From assembly GCA_965263225.1 (NCBI GenBank), contig CBDHHG010000035.1:496001-560000 (forward strand): a stretch of DNA of 64,000 nucleotides, written 5' to 3'. The position numbers and the translations under genes were made by a program. The DNA is from DT-111 sp965263225. Lineage in GTDB: Bacteria; Bacteroidota; Bacteroidia; Chitinophagales; Saprospiraceae. Within the stretch, counting starts at the first letter, position 1. Each line of letters opens with the position of its first letter. Under the pieces are notes generated by a model, which did not search any database, was not told where the DNA came from, and saw only the letters and a list, made by a program, of their open reading frames with translations. Shown here piece by piece: positions 18,904 to 28,828 of this stretch.

Positions 18904-21900
18904 ATGAAAAACCTAACGCTAGCCCTCCTGGCCTTTGTTTGGCCCTATTTTTTATTAGCTCAAATTCAAGACGGAATTACCCTTAATGGACTTGTTACGG
19001 AAGCGGAAAGTGGCACGAGTATCCCTTTTGTCAATATCCTATTGAAGGATGTTGGGCGAGGGACGGTAACTAATGAGTTGGGAGCCTTTGAACTAAAAGT
19101 TAGTGAACTGCCAGTAAGCTTGGTTATTTCTCATGTTGGGTATAAGCGACAAGAAATTGAAATCCTGGACGCGAATGTTGAAATAGAAATTAGGTTGGAG
19201 TTCGCAGAATTACAAGGGGTAGAAGTAGTGGCCAAGAGAACGAACAAGATCTACCCGTTGATTGCTAAGGCGATGCAACGCACCAAGGAGCAAATGGAAC
19301 AAGATCGCTTCGGGCGTGCCTTTTATCGGCAGATTTCGAAAAACGATTCTATCTACAGTGAACTCTACGAAATCTTTTACGATACCAAGTTTTCTGCCAA
19401 TGGTATTTCGGATTGGGCCCTGCAACAGGGACGGTATGCTTTACAGGAGAATAATGCGGGGCGGGGCCTGGTCTTCAACAAGAACTTCACTTTACTTGAC
19501 CGAGTATTTCCCACTTTGGATCCGGCGATAGATATGTTCCACACGCCCATCAGTGGAAGGGTAGAGGATTTTTACCACTTAAAGACGGAAAAAATAATCC
19601 AGCAAGAAGCGCAAGAAATAGTAGTGATCCGCTTCAGCCCAAAATTGGATATTGTCGGAAAAACACCGACGATGGAAGGGGAGGTTTATATTGATATGAA
19701 AACCTTCGATATATTAAAGCTAAGCGGACGTTTTGCAAGTAATGAGCTGAAAGTCATTGCCTTCCGAGGGAAAGGTAAAGTGGATAATTATGTGCTTGAG
19801 TATGAATCGTCCTTCCAACAAGGTAAAGAAGGAGAATTGTTATTAGAATACATTAGTGCGAAGCAGGATTTTGATGTGGTGTATGAAGATCGGCCCACTA
19901 AGAAAGTAAGTACGCAGTCACTACTCAAGGTGTACAAATACTACACACCGGGCCGGCGTGATCGAAAATTAGGAGGTAGACTCAATTTTAAGAAAAGCGA
20001 TGCGAAGGCTATTGACCAAAAGGGATATGATCAAGACTTTTGGAAGGAAAATGCCATTGTCAAGCGCACGCCCGTAGAAGAGGCAGTTATTGCAGACTTT
20101 GAGCGGAATCGGCAGTTTGGGTCGATCTTCCTCAATAATCGGAACCAAGTTTCCTTTATCCCCGATATTGATCGGGAGCCCTTCATCGAATCTTTACTAG
20201 CAAAAATGAAGGTCAATGTACCCATTCAAGAGAAAATATATCTTCATTTGGATAAGCCCTATTATGCACAAGGGGAGTCGATTTGGTTTAAGGCTTACCT
20301 AGTGGATGCTTCCTTTCATCAACCCTTAAACGCAAGTAAGGCTATGTGGGTCGACCTCGTTGGTCCTAATGGCGAGGTGGTAGCTCAACAACTGTTGCCG
20401 GTGCTGGGAGAAGGAGTAGCTTTTGGGGAGTTAAAATGGAAGAAGCAGTGGCTTCCCGGGAAATATCAACTCAGGGCTTATACCGATCGAATGAAAGCTT
20501 TTAATGCGGACTTCTTTTTTACGGAAGAAGTTGAATTGCTCGGGGAGACCAAGAAAACAGCAACAAGGGAATCTGATTTTGATATGCAGTTTTTTCCGGA
20601 GGGAGGGGATTTGGTGAATGGTCTGTCCAGTCAATTAGCATTCTTGGCCATTGACGAATGGGGCCGTGGGGTTGCCGTTGAAGGTGAGATTACGGATGAT
20701 CAAGGGAAGGAAATTCGTAAAATAAGTACCCCTGAAGAGGGGCGAAATAGTATTATCTTTCAGCCTACGGCAGGCAGAACTTACACCGCAGAAGTACGCT
20801 ACGGCAAACATTCCAAGCAGTTTGAAATACCGATGGCTTTGACGGAAGGTTATGTCATGAGTGTGCGAAACAAACAAGGAAAGAACCTAGGCGTGCGTGT
20901 CCTTTCAAGTGCTGCCAAGGTGGATACTGAGGTGTATCTGATTGGTCAGGTGCGGGGTAGGGTGTATTATAAGAGTAAAGGTGTTTTGTCGAATCGACTG
21001 CTCAATTTTGAGATTCCACGTCAGCTTTTTCCCAGTGGAATCCTACACTTGAGCCTTATGGATGCTAGTGGTAAGGTATACGCTGAACGCCTATGCTTCC
21101 TTGATCAAGCGGATCAGCTTCAACTAAAAATTAATTCAGGTAAAAAGAGTTATGGTCCCCGAGAAGAAATAGCTGTACAACTCCATGTCAAAGATGCGGA
21201 AGGTAATCCGGTACAGGGTAACTTTTCAGTAGCAGTTACCGATGCTGCTCAAGTTAATATTCCGGTTGCTGCTAGGGACCTCAGGACGTATCTGTTGTTG
21301 GAATCTGACCTAGTAGGTTCTATTGAAACACCTAAGCGCTATTTTGATATCAACAATCCAAAGGCTGAGCGAATGCTTGACTTACTAATGTTGACAAATG
21401 GTTGGCGACGGTTTAGTTGGCAAGATGTCTTAAAGCAGGGAGAAGTGGCTAATCCCTTTTTTGCTCAGGGGTTTGAGGTTTGTGGAAGTCTAGAACCAGC
21501 AGATGTGAAAAAATTCAAGGACACGGATTTGGCATTGGTAACGGTTGGACCAACCGGCGGCTTTTATACTGCTAGAGCAGACGAGCAAGGACATTTTTGC
21601 TTCTATGATGTGAATTTTGTGGACACCACATTTCTGTCTGTACAGGCCATGCTTGCCAATGGACAGACGGCCAATCTGAAGGTGAAATTTGATGCTCCAA
21701 AACCTCCCGTTAGTGCTTATATAGCAGTACCAGCAATTACCCAAGAATCTCCGGAAGAGACTACCATTCGTGCAAATTACGAGTCGGTTATGAAGGAGCG
21801 ACAGCAGGAGGCTTCCGTTATGAATGGAGACTTTATCTTGTTGGATGAGGTTGTGGTTAAAGGGAACAAAATCACCCCACAACCTTCTCAATCACTTCAC

Positions 21901-22635
21901 GAAAGAGAATTTGCAGATGTAGTAATTGATATGGAAGAGCAGTATCAGAACCACCCTAATGTACTTTCTGTGATGGAAGGAAAGGTGCCAGGCTTACAAG
22001 TAATTGACGATGGATATCGTGCCTTGATTCGCATCATCGGAGGGACTAATGATCCGCTAGTATTGTTCGATGGTATGCCGATCAATTCTTTAAATTGGAT
22101 CTTGCCAGACATTGTCGATCAGGCCCCTCGACCAGGCGGTGGTGGAGGTCAAGGTAATCAGGTAGCAGACAGTGGCACCAGGATGGCTACCGCTGCCGCT
22201 GCTAATTCCGATGATCGAGAATTATACAATTTTCTGCGCACGCTTAATCCTAGGACAGTGGATCGAATTGAAGTGCTGAAAGGGGCTAATGCTGCTATGT
22301 ATGGTGTCCGTGGAGCCAATGGAGTGATTGCCATTTACTCTAAATCAGGAGCTCCCGGGACAGAGGAAGGTGTTGATGGAAATGCTTATCCAGGATATTA
22401 TTCAGCACGCGAATTCTATGTGCCGAAGTATAGCGGAGCTGACGCTGGTTTAGCCCGTCAGGATCGACGGTCTACGATATATTGGAATCCAAATATACAG
22501 ACCGATGAAAATGGTAAGGCGGAGATTCGGTTTTTTAATAGCGATATTGCAATGGGATTTACCATCGAGCTAGAGGGGGGGACTAATAAGGGAAAAATAG
22601 GGACTTTACGGAAGAGCGTGGCGGGCAATCGCTAG
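18904..22635 (+). CDS. Envelope protein: carboxypeptidase-regulatory-like domain, MG2 domain and TonB plug, no barrel
   Basis: 1,243 residues with a signal peptide ending FLLAQ. Residues about 22-105 are a carboxypeptidase-D regulatory-like beta-sandwich (LNGLVTEAESGTSIPFVNIL, SHVGYKRQEI). Residues about 110-380 resemble a following domain of that family (FYRQISKNDSIYSELYEIFY). An alpha-2-macroglobulin MG2-type domain starts near 440 (KIYLHLDKPYYAQGESIWFK). A TonB-receptor plug lies at about 975-1150 (LDEVVVKG, VLKGANAAMYGVRGANGVIA). No 22-strand barrel follows. Such proteins are common in Bacteroidota and probably act in the periplasm or outer membrane; the exact role is unknown. No SusD partner is adjacent. 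Confidence 0.88.
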   Translation: MKNLTLALLAFVWPYFLLAQIQDGITLNGLVTEAESGTSIPFVNILLKDVGRGTVTNELGAFELKVSELPVSLVISHVGYKRQEIEILDANVEIEIRLEFAELQGVEVVAKRTNKIYPLIAKAMQRTKEQMEQDRFGRAFYRQISKNDSIYSELYEIFYDTKFSANGISDWALQQGRYALQENNAGRGLVFNKNFTLLDRVFPTLDPAIDMFHTPISGRVEDFYHLKTEKIIQQEAQEIVVIRFSPKLDIVGKTPTMEGEVYIDMKTFDILKLSGRFASNELKVIAFRGKGKVDNYVLEYESSFQQGKEGELLLEYISAKQDFDVVYEDRPTKKVSTQSLLKVYKYYTPGRRDRKLGGRLNFKKSDAKAIDQKGYDQDFWKENAIVKRTPVEEAVIADFERNRQFGSIFLNNRNQVSFIPDIDREPFIESLLAKMKVNVPIQEKIYLHLDKPYYAQGESIWFKAYLVDASFHQPLNASKAMWVDLVGPNGEVVAQQLLPVLGEGVAFGELKWKKQWLPGKYQLRAYTDRMKAFNADFFFTEEVELLGETKKTATRESDFDMQFFPEGGDLVNGLSSQLAFLAIDEWGRGVAVEGEITDDQGKEIRKISTPEEGRNSIIFQPTAGRTYTAEVRYGKHSKQFEIPMALTEGYVMSVRNKQGKNLGVRVLSSAAKVDTEVYLIGQVRGRVYYKSKGVLSNRLLNFEIPRQLFPSGILHLSLMDASGKVYAERLCFLDQADQLQLKINSGKKSYGPREEIAVQLHVKDAEGNPVQGNFSVAVTDAAQVNIPVAARDLRTYLLLESDLVGSIETPKRYFDINNPKAERMLDLLMLTNGWRRFSWQDVLKQGEVANPFFAQGFEVCGSLEPADVKKFKDTDLALVTVGPTGGFYTARADEQGHFCFYDVNFVDTTFLSVQAMLANGQTANLKVKFDAPKPPVSAYIAVPAITQESPEETTIRANYESVMKERQQEASVMNGDFILLDEVVVKGNKITPQPSQSLHEREFADVVIDMEEQYQNHPNVLSVMEGKVPGLQVIDDGYRALIRIIGGTNDPLVLFDGMPINSLNWILPDIVDQAPRPGGGGGQGNQVADSGTRMATAAAANSDDRELYNFLRTLNPRTVDRIEVLKGANAAMYGVRGANGVIAIYSKSGAPGTEEGVDGNAYPGYYSAREFYVPKYSGADAGLARQDRRSTIYWNPNIQTDENGKAEIRFFNSDIAMGFTIELEGGTNKGKIGTLRKSVAGNR

Positions 22636-22955
22636 CGAAGAAGGAATGATCCGCTAGAATTTTGACTCCTCGGATGGTTCTTCTTTTGCCCACCCATTTT
22701 GAGCAGCTGGCAATTGCGCTATCAACACAGCCAGATCGCTTGGGTAGGCTTTGGAGTAGGCTCGGATGTGGCGATGGTTTTTTCCCTTGGAGAAGGGGGA
22801 GAAGATTAAGACTTAGTGCTGAGATCAAGGTGATCTATATTTGATATTAGAGATGGGGCATAGCCATTTTTTTGTGATAGGAATGGTAGGACTCCGATAT
22901 CTAATTTATCTTGAGAGAGCGTTCTAAGCAACTCAATACGAAAAACCACACCTTC
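22636..22955. other. Intergenic region upstream of the sulfatase
   Basis: 320 bp without a supported gene. A TATATTTG box at 22836-22843 fits the Bacteroidota -7 consensus TAnnTTTG and could drive the sulfatase; no clear -33 TTG was found at standard spacing. Confidence 0.4.
22836..22843 (+). promoter_or_regulatory. TAnnTTTG-like -7 box
   Basis: TATATTTG, 113 bp before the sulfatase ATG. It matches the Bacteroidota -7 element, but no -33 element was recognised. Confidence 0.35.
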
Positions 22956-24446
22956 ATGCGTATTCTTATTCCCACACTATTGGCTGTATTCACCAGCCTC
23001 TGTTTCATTAGTTGTCAATCTGCTGATTCTGTTGATGGTAAAAGCGATCTGGAGGTACCGCCAAATGTTCTCTTCCTCGCCATTGATGACCTGAATACCT
23101 GGTTGGGTTGCATGGATGGCCACCCCAACGCCAAAACGCCTAACTTGGATCGCTTGGCTGCACGTGGAACCTTATTTACCAATGCTCATTGCCAAGCTCC
23201 CATTTGTGGTCCTTCTCGGGCGAGTCTGATGACGGGCCTACGGCCTTCTACAACCGGTATTTATGGCCAAATCAATGATAATAAAATTCGGCAAGCGGAT
23301 AGCGTATTGGCTAGTATTACCTTCCTCCCCCAGTACTTCCAGCAGGCAGGTTACAAGACAATGGGAAAGGGAAAGCTTTTTCATCACTTTGCACCGGAAG
23401 GGGTTTTCGAAGAACGTGGTGGTCGGGTAGGGGGCTTTGGCCCAAAGCCGGAAAAGCGATTCAAATATGATCCAGAATGGTTTGGTAAACCTCCAGGGAC
23501 CCAAACTGACTGGGGTGTCTATCCCGCTGAGGAGGAAGACATGATAGACTATCAAACAGCTCAATGGGCCATAGAACGATTGCAGCAGGAGCATGATCGT
23601 CCCTTCTTTTTGGCTGCGGGCTTTATCCGGCCACATGTGCCGTTCTATACCCCCCAACAATGGTTTGATCTGCACCCTTTGGACAGTATTCAGCTACCTC
23701 CTTACCTACTGGACGACCAGAAAGACATTCCAGATATATCCGTACAATTGCACGAAATCTTACCAATGCCTACCGCGGAATGGGCCAAAGAACAAAAAGA
23801 GTGGAAGGCCATTGTGCAGGCCTATCTCGCCTGTATCTCATTTGTAGATCAACAAGTAGGTAAAGTTCTGAATGCCTTGGAGGCTAGTCCGTATGCAAAG
23901 AACACTATCGTGGTCGTTTGGTCCGATCATGGCTATCATCTGGGGGAGAAAAATCGGTTTGCTAAACATTCGTTATGGGAGGAGGCTACGCGGGTTCCCT
24001 TGATTTTTGCTGGTCCGGGAATTGGTGCCGACGCCAAATGTAATCGCCCAGTGGAATTACTGGATCTATATCCCACACTCCTTGATCTATGTGGCTTGCC
24101 GCCTAATAAGCAAAATGAAGGTAAAAGCATCCGTCCATTGCTTTCAGATCCTATGGCAGAATGGACTAAGTCAGCGATTACGACTTATGGCAGAAATAAT
24201 CACAGTGTGAGAACAGATCAGTATAGATATATCCAATTTGAGGATGGCAGCCAGGAATTCTATGAACACTCCCAAGATCCGAACGAGTGGAATAATCTGG
24301 CCCAGAAACCAGGGGCTTCTGCTATCATGGATGAAATGGAACAACACTTACCTTCCCTCAACAAACCCTGGAGTCCTGCTAATTCCAAGGGCGCCAATGC
24401 TTATCTGGAAGGACAAAGGCAGCGAGATTTGCCAGGGGAGCATTAG
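22956..24446 (+). CDS. Sulfatase lipoprotein, iduronate-2-sulfatase-like
   Basis: 496 residues from the ATG at 22956. This start is chosen because it gives a clean lipoprotein signal (MRILIPTLLAVFTSLCFISC); a TTG 45 bp upstream would spoil it. The sulfatase signature CGPSRASLMTG gives the cysteine converted to formylglycine; LFLAIDDLNTWLGC supplies metal-binding aspartates, and VVWSDHGYHLGEKNRF the conserved distal ligands. The family removes sulfate esters from sulfated sugars. In a likely marine Bacteroidota it would work on algal or animal sulfated polysaccharide. A formylglycine-generating enzyme or maturase was not seen in the window. Confidence 0.93.
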   Translation: MRILIPTLLAVFTSLCFISCQSADSVDGKSDLEVPPNVLFLAIDDLNTWLGCMDGHPNAKTPNLDRLAARGTLFTNAHCQAPICGPSRASLMTGLRPSTTGIYGQINDNKIRQADSVLASITFLPQYFQQAGYKTMGKGKLFHHFAPEGVFEERGGRVGGFGPKPEKRFKYDPEWFGKPPGTQTDWGVYPAEEEDMIDYQTAQWAIERLQQEHDRPFFLAAGFIRPHVPFYTPQQWFDLHPLDSIQLPPYLLDDQKDIPDISVQLHEILPMPTAEWAKEQKEWKAIVQAYLACISFVDQQVGKVLNALEASPYAKNTIVVVWSDHGYHLGEKNRFAKHSLWEEATRVPLIFAGPGIGADAKCNRPVELLDLYPTLLDLCGLPPNKQNEGKSIRPLLSDPMAEWTKSAITTYGRNNHSVRTDQYRYIQFEDGSQEFYEHSQDPNEWNNLAQKPGASAIMDEMEQHLPSLNKPWSPANSKGANAYLEGQRQRDLPGEH

Positions 24447-24450
24447 CCCC

Positions 24451-25275
24451 TTAACGCCAAGGCTTCCATGCTTTGGGAACTAAACTAAAGTGCTGTTTAG
24501 GTTCACTGCTTTTCCGAAAGAATAGTATACCAAAGTCATAAAGGTCGACTGTGAGGCTCACGTTTGGATGGTTTTGTAGGGCTTCCCAGGCTGTCATCAT
24601 TTCTGGAGACCAATAGATATCAGCCAATACGAAGGCACTCTTGTCGTGAAGGTAGGGCAGGCAGGCTTCAAAATAGCGAAGCGTTGGCTCCTGCCGGTGA
24701 TCTCCATCCAGATAAACATAGTCAAGCTGTGGGAGAGTGGGAAGCAGCTTGGGTAATACATTAGCAAAACTGCCTTGATAGGATTCGATATTCTTGTATT
24801 TCATACCTTGGAGGTGCCTCTTTGCCAATTCGGCAATGGCAGGTGAACCCTCGATGGTCAAAAAACGGGCATCTTGAGCAGCAGCAGCCTGATAAACGGC
24901 GGATACCCCCAGGCATGTACCCATCTCTAGGAGCGTAGAAGGTTTGAGGAAATTTACCAGGCGAAACAGCAGTTGTCCGTTCCCTTCATCTACAGCAGCG
25001 CTTCGGCCAAGGGCAGAAACCGGAATTTGATGGTTGGACAGGACTTGAGATCCAGCACCAAATTCGCTTTGCGGAATCAATTGGTGATTTTGGTAAATGT
25101 AATCTCGAAGGCCGACTGCATCAGAAAAGGCATAGAACCATCGTGTATCATCAAACAAGGCTTTTCCCAAGCTTAGAACAAAGGGATGACGGACATGGCG
25201 CAAGGTGACAGCCTTTCTGTAGAAGATTAGCCACCGTCGAAAAAGTTGCCATCGAACCACCAAATGATTTGCCAT
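24451..25275 (-). CDS. Class I SAM-dependent O-methyltransferase-like protein
   Basis: 274 residues from the ATG at 25275 (MANHLVVRW); a TTG at 25359 is less likely. The SAM-binding motif is LLEMGTCLGVSAVYQA, followed by ARFLTIEGSPAIAELAKRHL, the acidic end of strand 2, and LDYVYLDGDHRQEP with the family's DG(D/N)H metal and substrate motif. This resembles catechol- or caffeoyl-CoA-type O-methyltransferases. The substrate cannot be told. Its stop lies 4 bp from the convergent sulfatase stop. Confidence 0.88.
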   Translation of the reverse strand: MANHLVVRWQLFRRWLIFYRKAVTLRHVRHPFVLSLGKALFDDTRWFYAFSDAVGLRDYIYQNHQLIPQSEFGAGSQVLSNHQIPVSALGRSAAVDEGNGQLLFRLVNFLKPSTLLEMGTCLGVSAVYQAAAAQDARFLTIEGSPAIAELAKRHLQGMKYKNIESYQGSFANVLPKLLPTLPQLDYVYLDGDHRQEPTLRYFEACLPYLHDKSAFVLADIYWSPEMMTAWEALQNHPNVSLTVDLYDFGILFFRKSSEPKQHFSLVPKAWKPWR

Positions 25276-25429
25276 AAATTCCTTCTTTTCGGGCGTAAGA
25301 TAAGAGAACTTGATGGCACCATAGCCAAAGTTTATCCTTAGTCTTCGGCCCAGCGTCAAAAAGAAGGTCTTGTAATGAAAACCATATGCTGAAAAAGCCT
25401 ATATTTCGCATTGAAACCAATGGAAAACC

Positions 25430-26554
25430 ATGTCCTTATTCAAACTCAGGGGTAAATTAACCAAAACCCAAAATCTCGTTCTAGGAATAGCGGGTCTCGT
25501 CATCCTTGTTGCCGTCTGGTGGATATTGGCAGAAGTCAATGCCGAGCAACGCGCAGTGATCGATGATTATGAGACGCATCTCCCTTCCTCCATCTTACAG
25601 GATTCTACAGTTCAGCCGATCGACCTGGATTCGTTGGCGCGTGCTGATTCGATTAAGCTGGCGAATGCTACCGAATTTGAAAAAGTGTATCCTATACTGC
25701 CTCCACCCAATCATGTAGTAGCCGCCTTCCCGGATCTCTTTCAGGAAGATCGTTTGATTTACAATTCCAAGTTATCGATTTGGCGAAACTTGCAAGGCTA
25801 TTTCTGGGCAATACTGATCTCTGTTGTCGTGGGATTCATTATCGGTCTGATCCCACTCTTTCGAGGATTGTTTAGTAAGCAGGTTGATGCTCTTAGATAT
25901 CTACCGCTTACTGCCCTGACGGGGCTGTTCATTATTTGGTTTGGGATTGACGACAAGATGAAAATTGCCTTCCTGGCCTTCGGTATCCTGGTGTATATGT
26001 TGCCCGTAGTGGTGCAGCGAATAGATGAGGTGAAGGATGTCTACCTTAAAACGGTCTTTACCTTAGGAGCGACAGACTGGCAAACGATTCGATCAGTCTA
26101 CTTCCCTTCGGTATTTTCGAAATTGATGGATGATATTCGAGTCTTAACGGCTATTTCATGGACCTATATCATTATTGCGGAATTATTGAATCGGCAAGGG
26201 GGACTAGGAGCCTTGATCTACGTCAAGGCGAGGCAGGGACAGTTAGAAAAGGTATTTGCTATACTTATCGTGATCATTCTTATCGGATTCTTACAGGATC
26301 GGATCTTTGTGTATATGGACCGCAGACTTTTTCCACACAAGTATGCTAAAAAGAGAATTAATGGGATCAAGGAAGTGGAGTACGGTTTGATGGCCATTTT
26401 ACTAGCGATAACCTTGGCGATCATTATTCCTGCGATCATCCCCTCGACGCTGGGGATGATGGGCAATTTGGCTACCATCCTGGCAATCACGGGTTTGCTT
26501 ATTAGCCTCTACGGCGAATATCGCCTGCGCCAAGCTTCGATTGAGTCCGCTTAG
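25430..26554 (+). CDS. ABC transporter permease, nitrate/sulfonate/taurine type, with extra C-terminal helices
   Basis: 374 residues, longer than the usual 250-280. One N-terminal helix (about 17-36) is followed by about 80 periplasmic residues, then the binding-protein-dependent permease core (about 120-305). The core has the EAA-type loop in FTLGATDWQTIRSVYFPS, which contacts the ATPase. Two further hydrophobic segments (YGLMAILLAITLAIIIPAIIP, LATILAITGLLISLYG) close the protein and are not part of the core family. It is followed by its ATPase after 36 bp. No periplasmic binding protein is encoded nearby, so the substrate is unknown. Confidence 0.92.
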   Translation: MSLFKLRGKLTKTQNLVLGIAGLVILVAVWWILAEVNAEQRAVIDDYETHLPSSILQDSTVQPIDLDSLARADSIKLANATEFEKVYPILPPPNHVVAAFPDLFQEDRLIYNSKLSIWRNLQGYFWAILISVVVGFIIGLIPLFRGLFSKQVDALRYLPLTALTGLFIIWFGIDDKMKIAFLAFGILVYMLPVVVQRIDEVKDVYLKTVFTLGATDWQTIRSVYFPSVFSKLMDDIRVLTAISWTYIIIAELLNRQGGLGALIYVKARQGQLEKVFAILIVIILIGFLQDRIFVYMDRRLFPHKYAKKRINGIKEVEYGLMAILLAITLAIIIPAIIPSTLGMMGNLATILAITGLLISLYGEYRLRQASIESA

Positions 26555-26590
26555 CGAAAACCCTTTCCAAATGTTGTAAACAGAATACAA

Positions 26591-27394
26591 ATGAGTTTAT
26601 TTCCAGATACGGAGAATCCCAATATAATAGAATTAAAGCAGATTGATCAAAGCTATGATGGAGGCGAGAGTTTCATCATTCAAGGCTTGGATTTTATGGT
26701 AGAAGACAAGCCAGCCCAGGGACAGTTTGTTGTGATTCTGGGGATGTCTGGTAGCGGCAAATCTACTTTGCTTCGCTATATCGCAGGCTTGCAAAAGCCC
26801 ACAGCAGGAGAGGTGCTAATTCATGGCAAACCCATTGATGATTCCAAACGTGTGGGAATGGTATTTCAGCAATATTCTTCCTTGCCTTGGATGACGGTTT
26901 TGGAAAATGTATCCCTGGCCTTAAAGTTCCAGGGCATCGAAGAAAAGGAGCGAAAGGAAAAAGCCATGGAGATGATTGAGATGGTGGGCCTCCTCGGGCA
27001 TGAAGATAAATTTGCTCAATATCCTACCTTATCCGGGGGGCAACTACAGCGAGTTGCGATCGCCCGAAGTCTATTGGCGAACCCTGAAGTCCTCTTGATG
27101 GACGAACCCTTTGGTGCACTGGATATCAACACGCGCCTTCAGATGCAGGATATGCTGGCTAAGATTTGGCTAAAGTTCCATCCTACCGTGATCTTTGTAA
27201 CCCATGATATTGCCGAGGCTGTCTATTTGGGTGATGATATATATATTCTTAAATCTCAGCCTTCCAAAATCGTTGAACATATTCATGTAGACTTACCGTT
27301 TCATCGAACCAAGGAGACTAAGAGAGATCCGCATTTTGTGGAGCTGGTCCACATGGTAGAGGATAAGATGATTGAAGTGGCACAGATGGGATAG
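26591..27394 (+). CDS. ABC transporter ATP-binding protein (NitT/TauT family)
   Basis: 267 residues. Walker A GMSGSGKST near 53-61, Q-loop VFQQYSSLPWMT near 92, signature LSGGQLQR near 150, Walker B VLLMDEPFGALD near 168, and the switch histidine in FVTHDIAEA near 205. It couples ATP hydrolysis to the permease directly upstream. A bidirectional terminator follows. Confidence 0.96.
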   Translation: MSLFPDTENPNIIELKQIDQSYDGGESFIIQGLDFMVEDKPAQGQFVVILGMSGSGKSTLLRYIAGLQKPTAGEVLIHGKPIDDSKRVGMVFQQYSSLPWMTVLENVSLALKFQGIEEKERKEKAMEMIEMVGLLGHEDKFAQYPTLSGGQLQRVAIARSLLANPEVLLMDEPFGALDINTRLQMQDMLAKIWLKFHPTVIFVTHDIAEAVYLGDDIYILKSQPSKIVEHIHVDLPFHRTKETKRDPHFVELVHMVEDKMIEVAQMG

Positions 27395-27405
27395 GGGAGG
27401 AGAGG

Positions 27406-27458
27406 TTGATCGGAAGCGAGCACCTGAAATCTAGTTTGGTGGATTCCCTTCCGATCAA
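27406..27458. terminator. Inverted repeat, likely bidirectional terminator
   Basis: TTGATCGGAAG (27406-27416) pairs perfectly with CTTCCGATCAA (27448-27458), an 11-bp stem with a 31-nt loop. It lies between the convergent ABC ATPase and barrel-protein genes. Confidence 0.6.
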
Positions 27459-27468
27459 AATAGGCGCA

Positions 27469-28338
27469 TTAGTCCGTTCTACAGCCACTGCGGCGTCTTC
27501 CGGAGCGACTTCGACTACCAACCAATCCATTGTCAATGAAATTATAGGAAACCGTAAGACCTAGGATGAAGTAAGTATCAGTGGTCTTACCATCACCTCG
27601 CTGTGTTCCTGTGGGAACGATCACGGGATCAGAACCCAATAATTCCCCCTGTCTATTTGCCAGAGCAGCCGTAAGTTCACCTCTGGCCGCCAGCAATTCA
27701 TCGTAGGATACGTATGTTGTACTGACATCATCTATGTAATCCGTAAAAGTTTTACGAATACCCAATTCGATACCCAGATTCCAGTGATCATTCAAGGCAT
27801 ACTTCAGTCCAAACCCAAAAGGAATGGCAAACTGTTGGGTTTGATATGAGGCAGGACGATCCGGGAGCCCTTGTCCCTCCGTTCCCAAGGGTTGCAAGGC
27901 TACTAAATTTCCCTGGTATTCCGCTTTTGGATTGAAGGTGAAAAAGGCGATTCCACCGAATAGGTAGGGGGAAAAAGGGTTAGCCAGGTTATAAGGCTGG
28001 TACCTTAGGATATTGAATTCCCCGATTAAAGCAGCTTCATATATATCTGTTTGAAAATGGAGATTTCTATCTCTAAATACACCTACTGGTGCATTGGCAT
28101 CGGCCCCTGACAAGGAGGTATAATTAATACCCAGCCTGATACTTAGAAAATCATTGGCATTATAACGGCCAAATACCCCGCCAGCAAAGTGTGTTTGTCC
28201 GAGGTATACCGTAGAGGAATTATTGGAAAGATCCCCTTGGTAGTTGCCACCACCACCTAATACACCCACTTCAAAATACTGGGCATTTAAGGCTGTTTGG
28301 AGAAAAAACAAAACCACAAGTGGAAAAAGAGATTTCAT
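27469..28338 (-). CDS. Outer-membrane beta-barrel protein, DUF6089-like
   Basis: 289 residues with a signal peptide (MKSLFPLVVLFFLQTALNAQ). The mature part starts YFEVGVLGGGGNYQGDLSNN and alternates short amphipathic strands, with NILRYQPYNLANPFSPYLFGG and DHWNLGIELGIRKTFTDYIDDVS, the hallmark of the DUF6089 family in Bacteroidota. The C-terminus carries an odd Arg/Ser-rich tail (GSRSRSGRRRSGCRTD) after the last strand. It is probably an outer-membrane structural or gating protein; no substrate can be named. Confidence 0.87.
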   Translation of the reverse strand: MKSLFPLVVLFFLQTALNAQYFEVGVLGGGGNYQGDLSNNSSTVYLGQTHFAGGVFGRYNANDFLSIRLGINYTSLSGADANAPVGVFRDRNLHFQTDIYEAALIGEFNILRYQPYNLANPFSPYLFGGIAFFTFNPKAEYQGNLVALQPLGTEGQGLPDRPASYQTQQFAIPFGFGLKYALNDHWNLGIELGIRKTFTDYIDDVSTTYVSYDELLAARGELTAALANRQGELLGSDPVIVPTGTQRGDGKTTDTYFILGLTVSYNFIDNGLVGSRSRSGRRRSGCRTD

Positions 28339-28828
28339 ATAAATTAAAATTGAGACCTTATAAGAAGTTGAATTCAGTAGTACAGGGTCCCGATGGCATG
28401 AGCAAAGCTGTTGCCAATGGGGTAGGGTATCTAGAAGGGTTTAGTTTCAAACCTTAAAAATCCCCAAAATATCTAGATAATCGTAATTTTAATCGGTAAA
28501 ATTCATCCATATAGATGAAAGTTGGTGGTAAAGTACTATGTATAACAACTTCTTAGCCAAAATATCCGTTCTCAATATTGCTCGCTGTTTTTGTCTAATC
28601 TGTTGCAGGGATTAGTATTTTCGCCGACGAAAAGTCCAGCATTTGCCAAAACCCATACGTTTGTTTAAAAAAGCAAGATAATTCATCTTTGGCTGTATGG
28701 ATGTCCTTTATTTGAGAGAACCTTTAGATACAATCTATATCATCACTCTTCATTCTCCGTTTTACAGGTCTTTGGCCCATTGAGGAAAGTGAGGGTTTCA
28801 AACTATTTAATTCAGAAAAAAAATCAAA
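28339..28828. other. Intergenic region between divergent barrel and subtilase genes
   Basis: 490 bp. No convincing gene, tRNA or structured RNA was seen. TACGTTTG near 28665-28672 resembles a TAnnTTTG box but lacks a recognisable -33 element. The region must hold the promoters of both flanking divergent genes. Confidence 0.4.

Noticed and set aside
22662..22844. 60-codon plus-strand frame before the sulfatase
   Set aside because: Starts within a non-coding gap with no ribosome-binding site or family resemblance, and overlaps the candidate promoter box.
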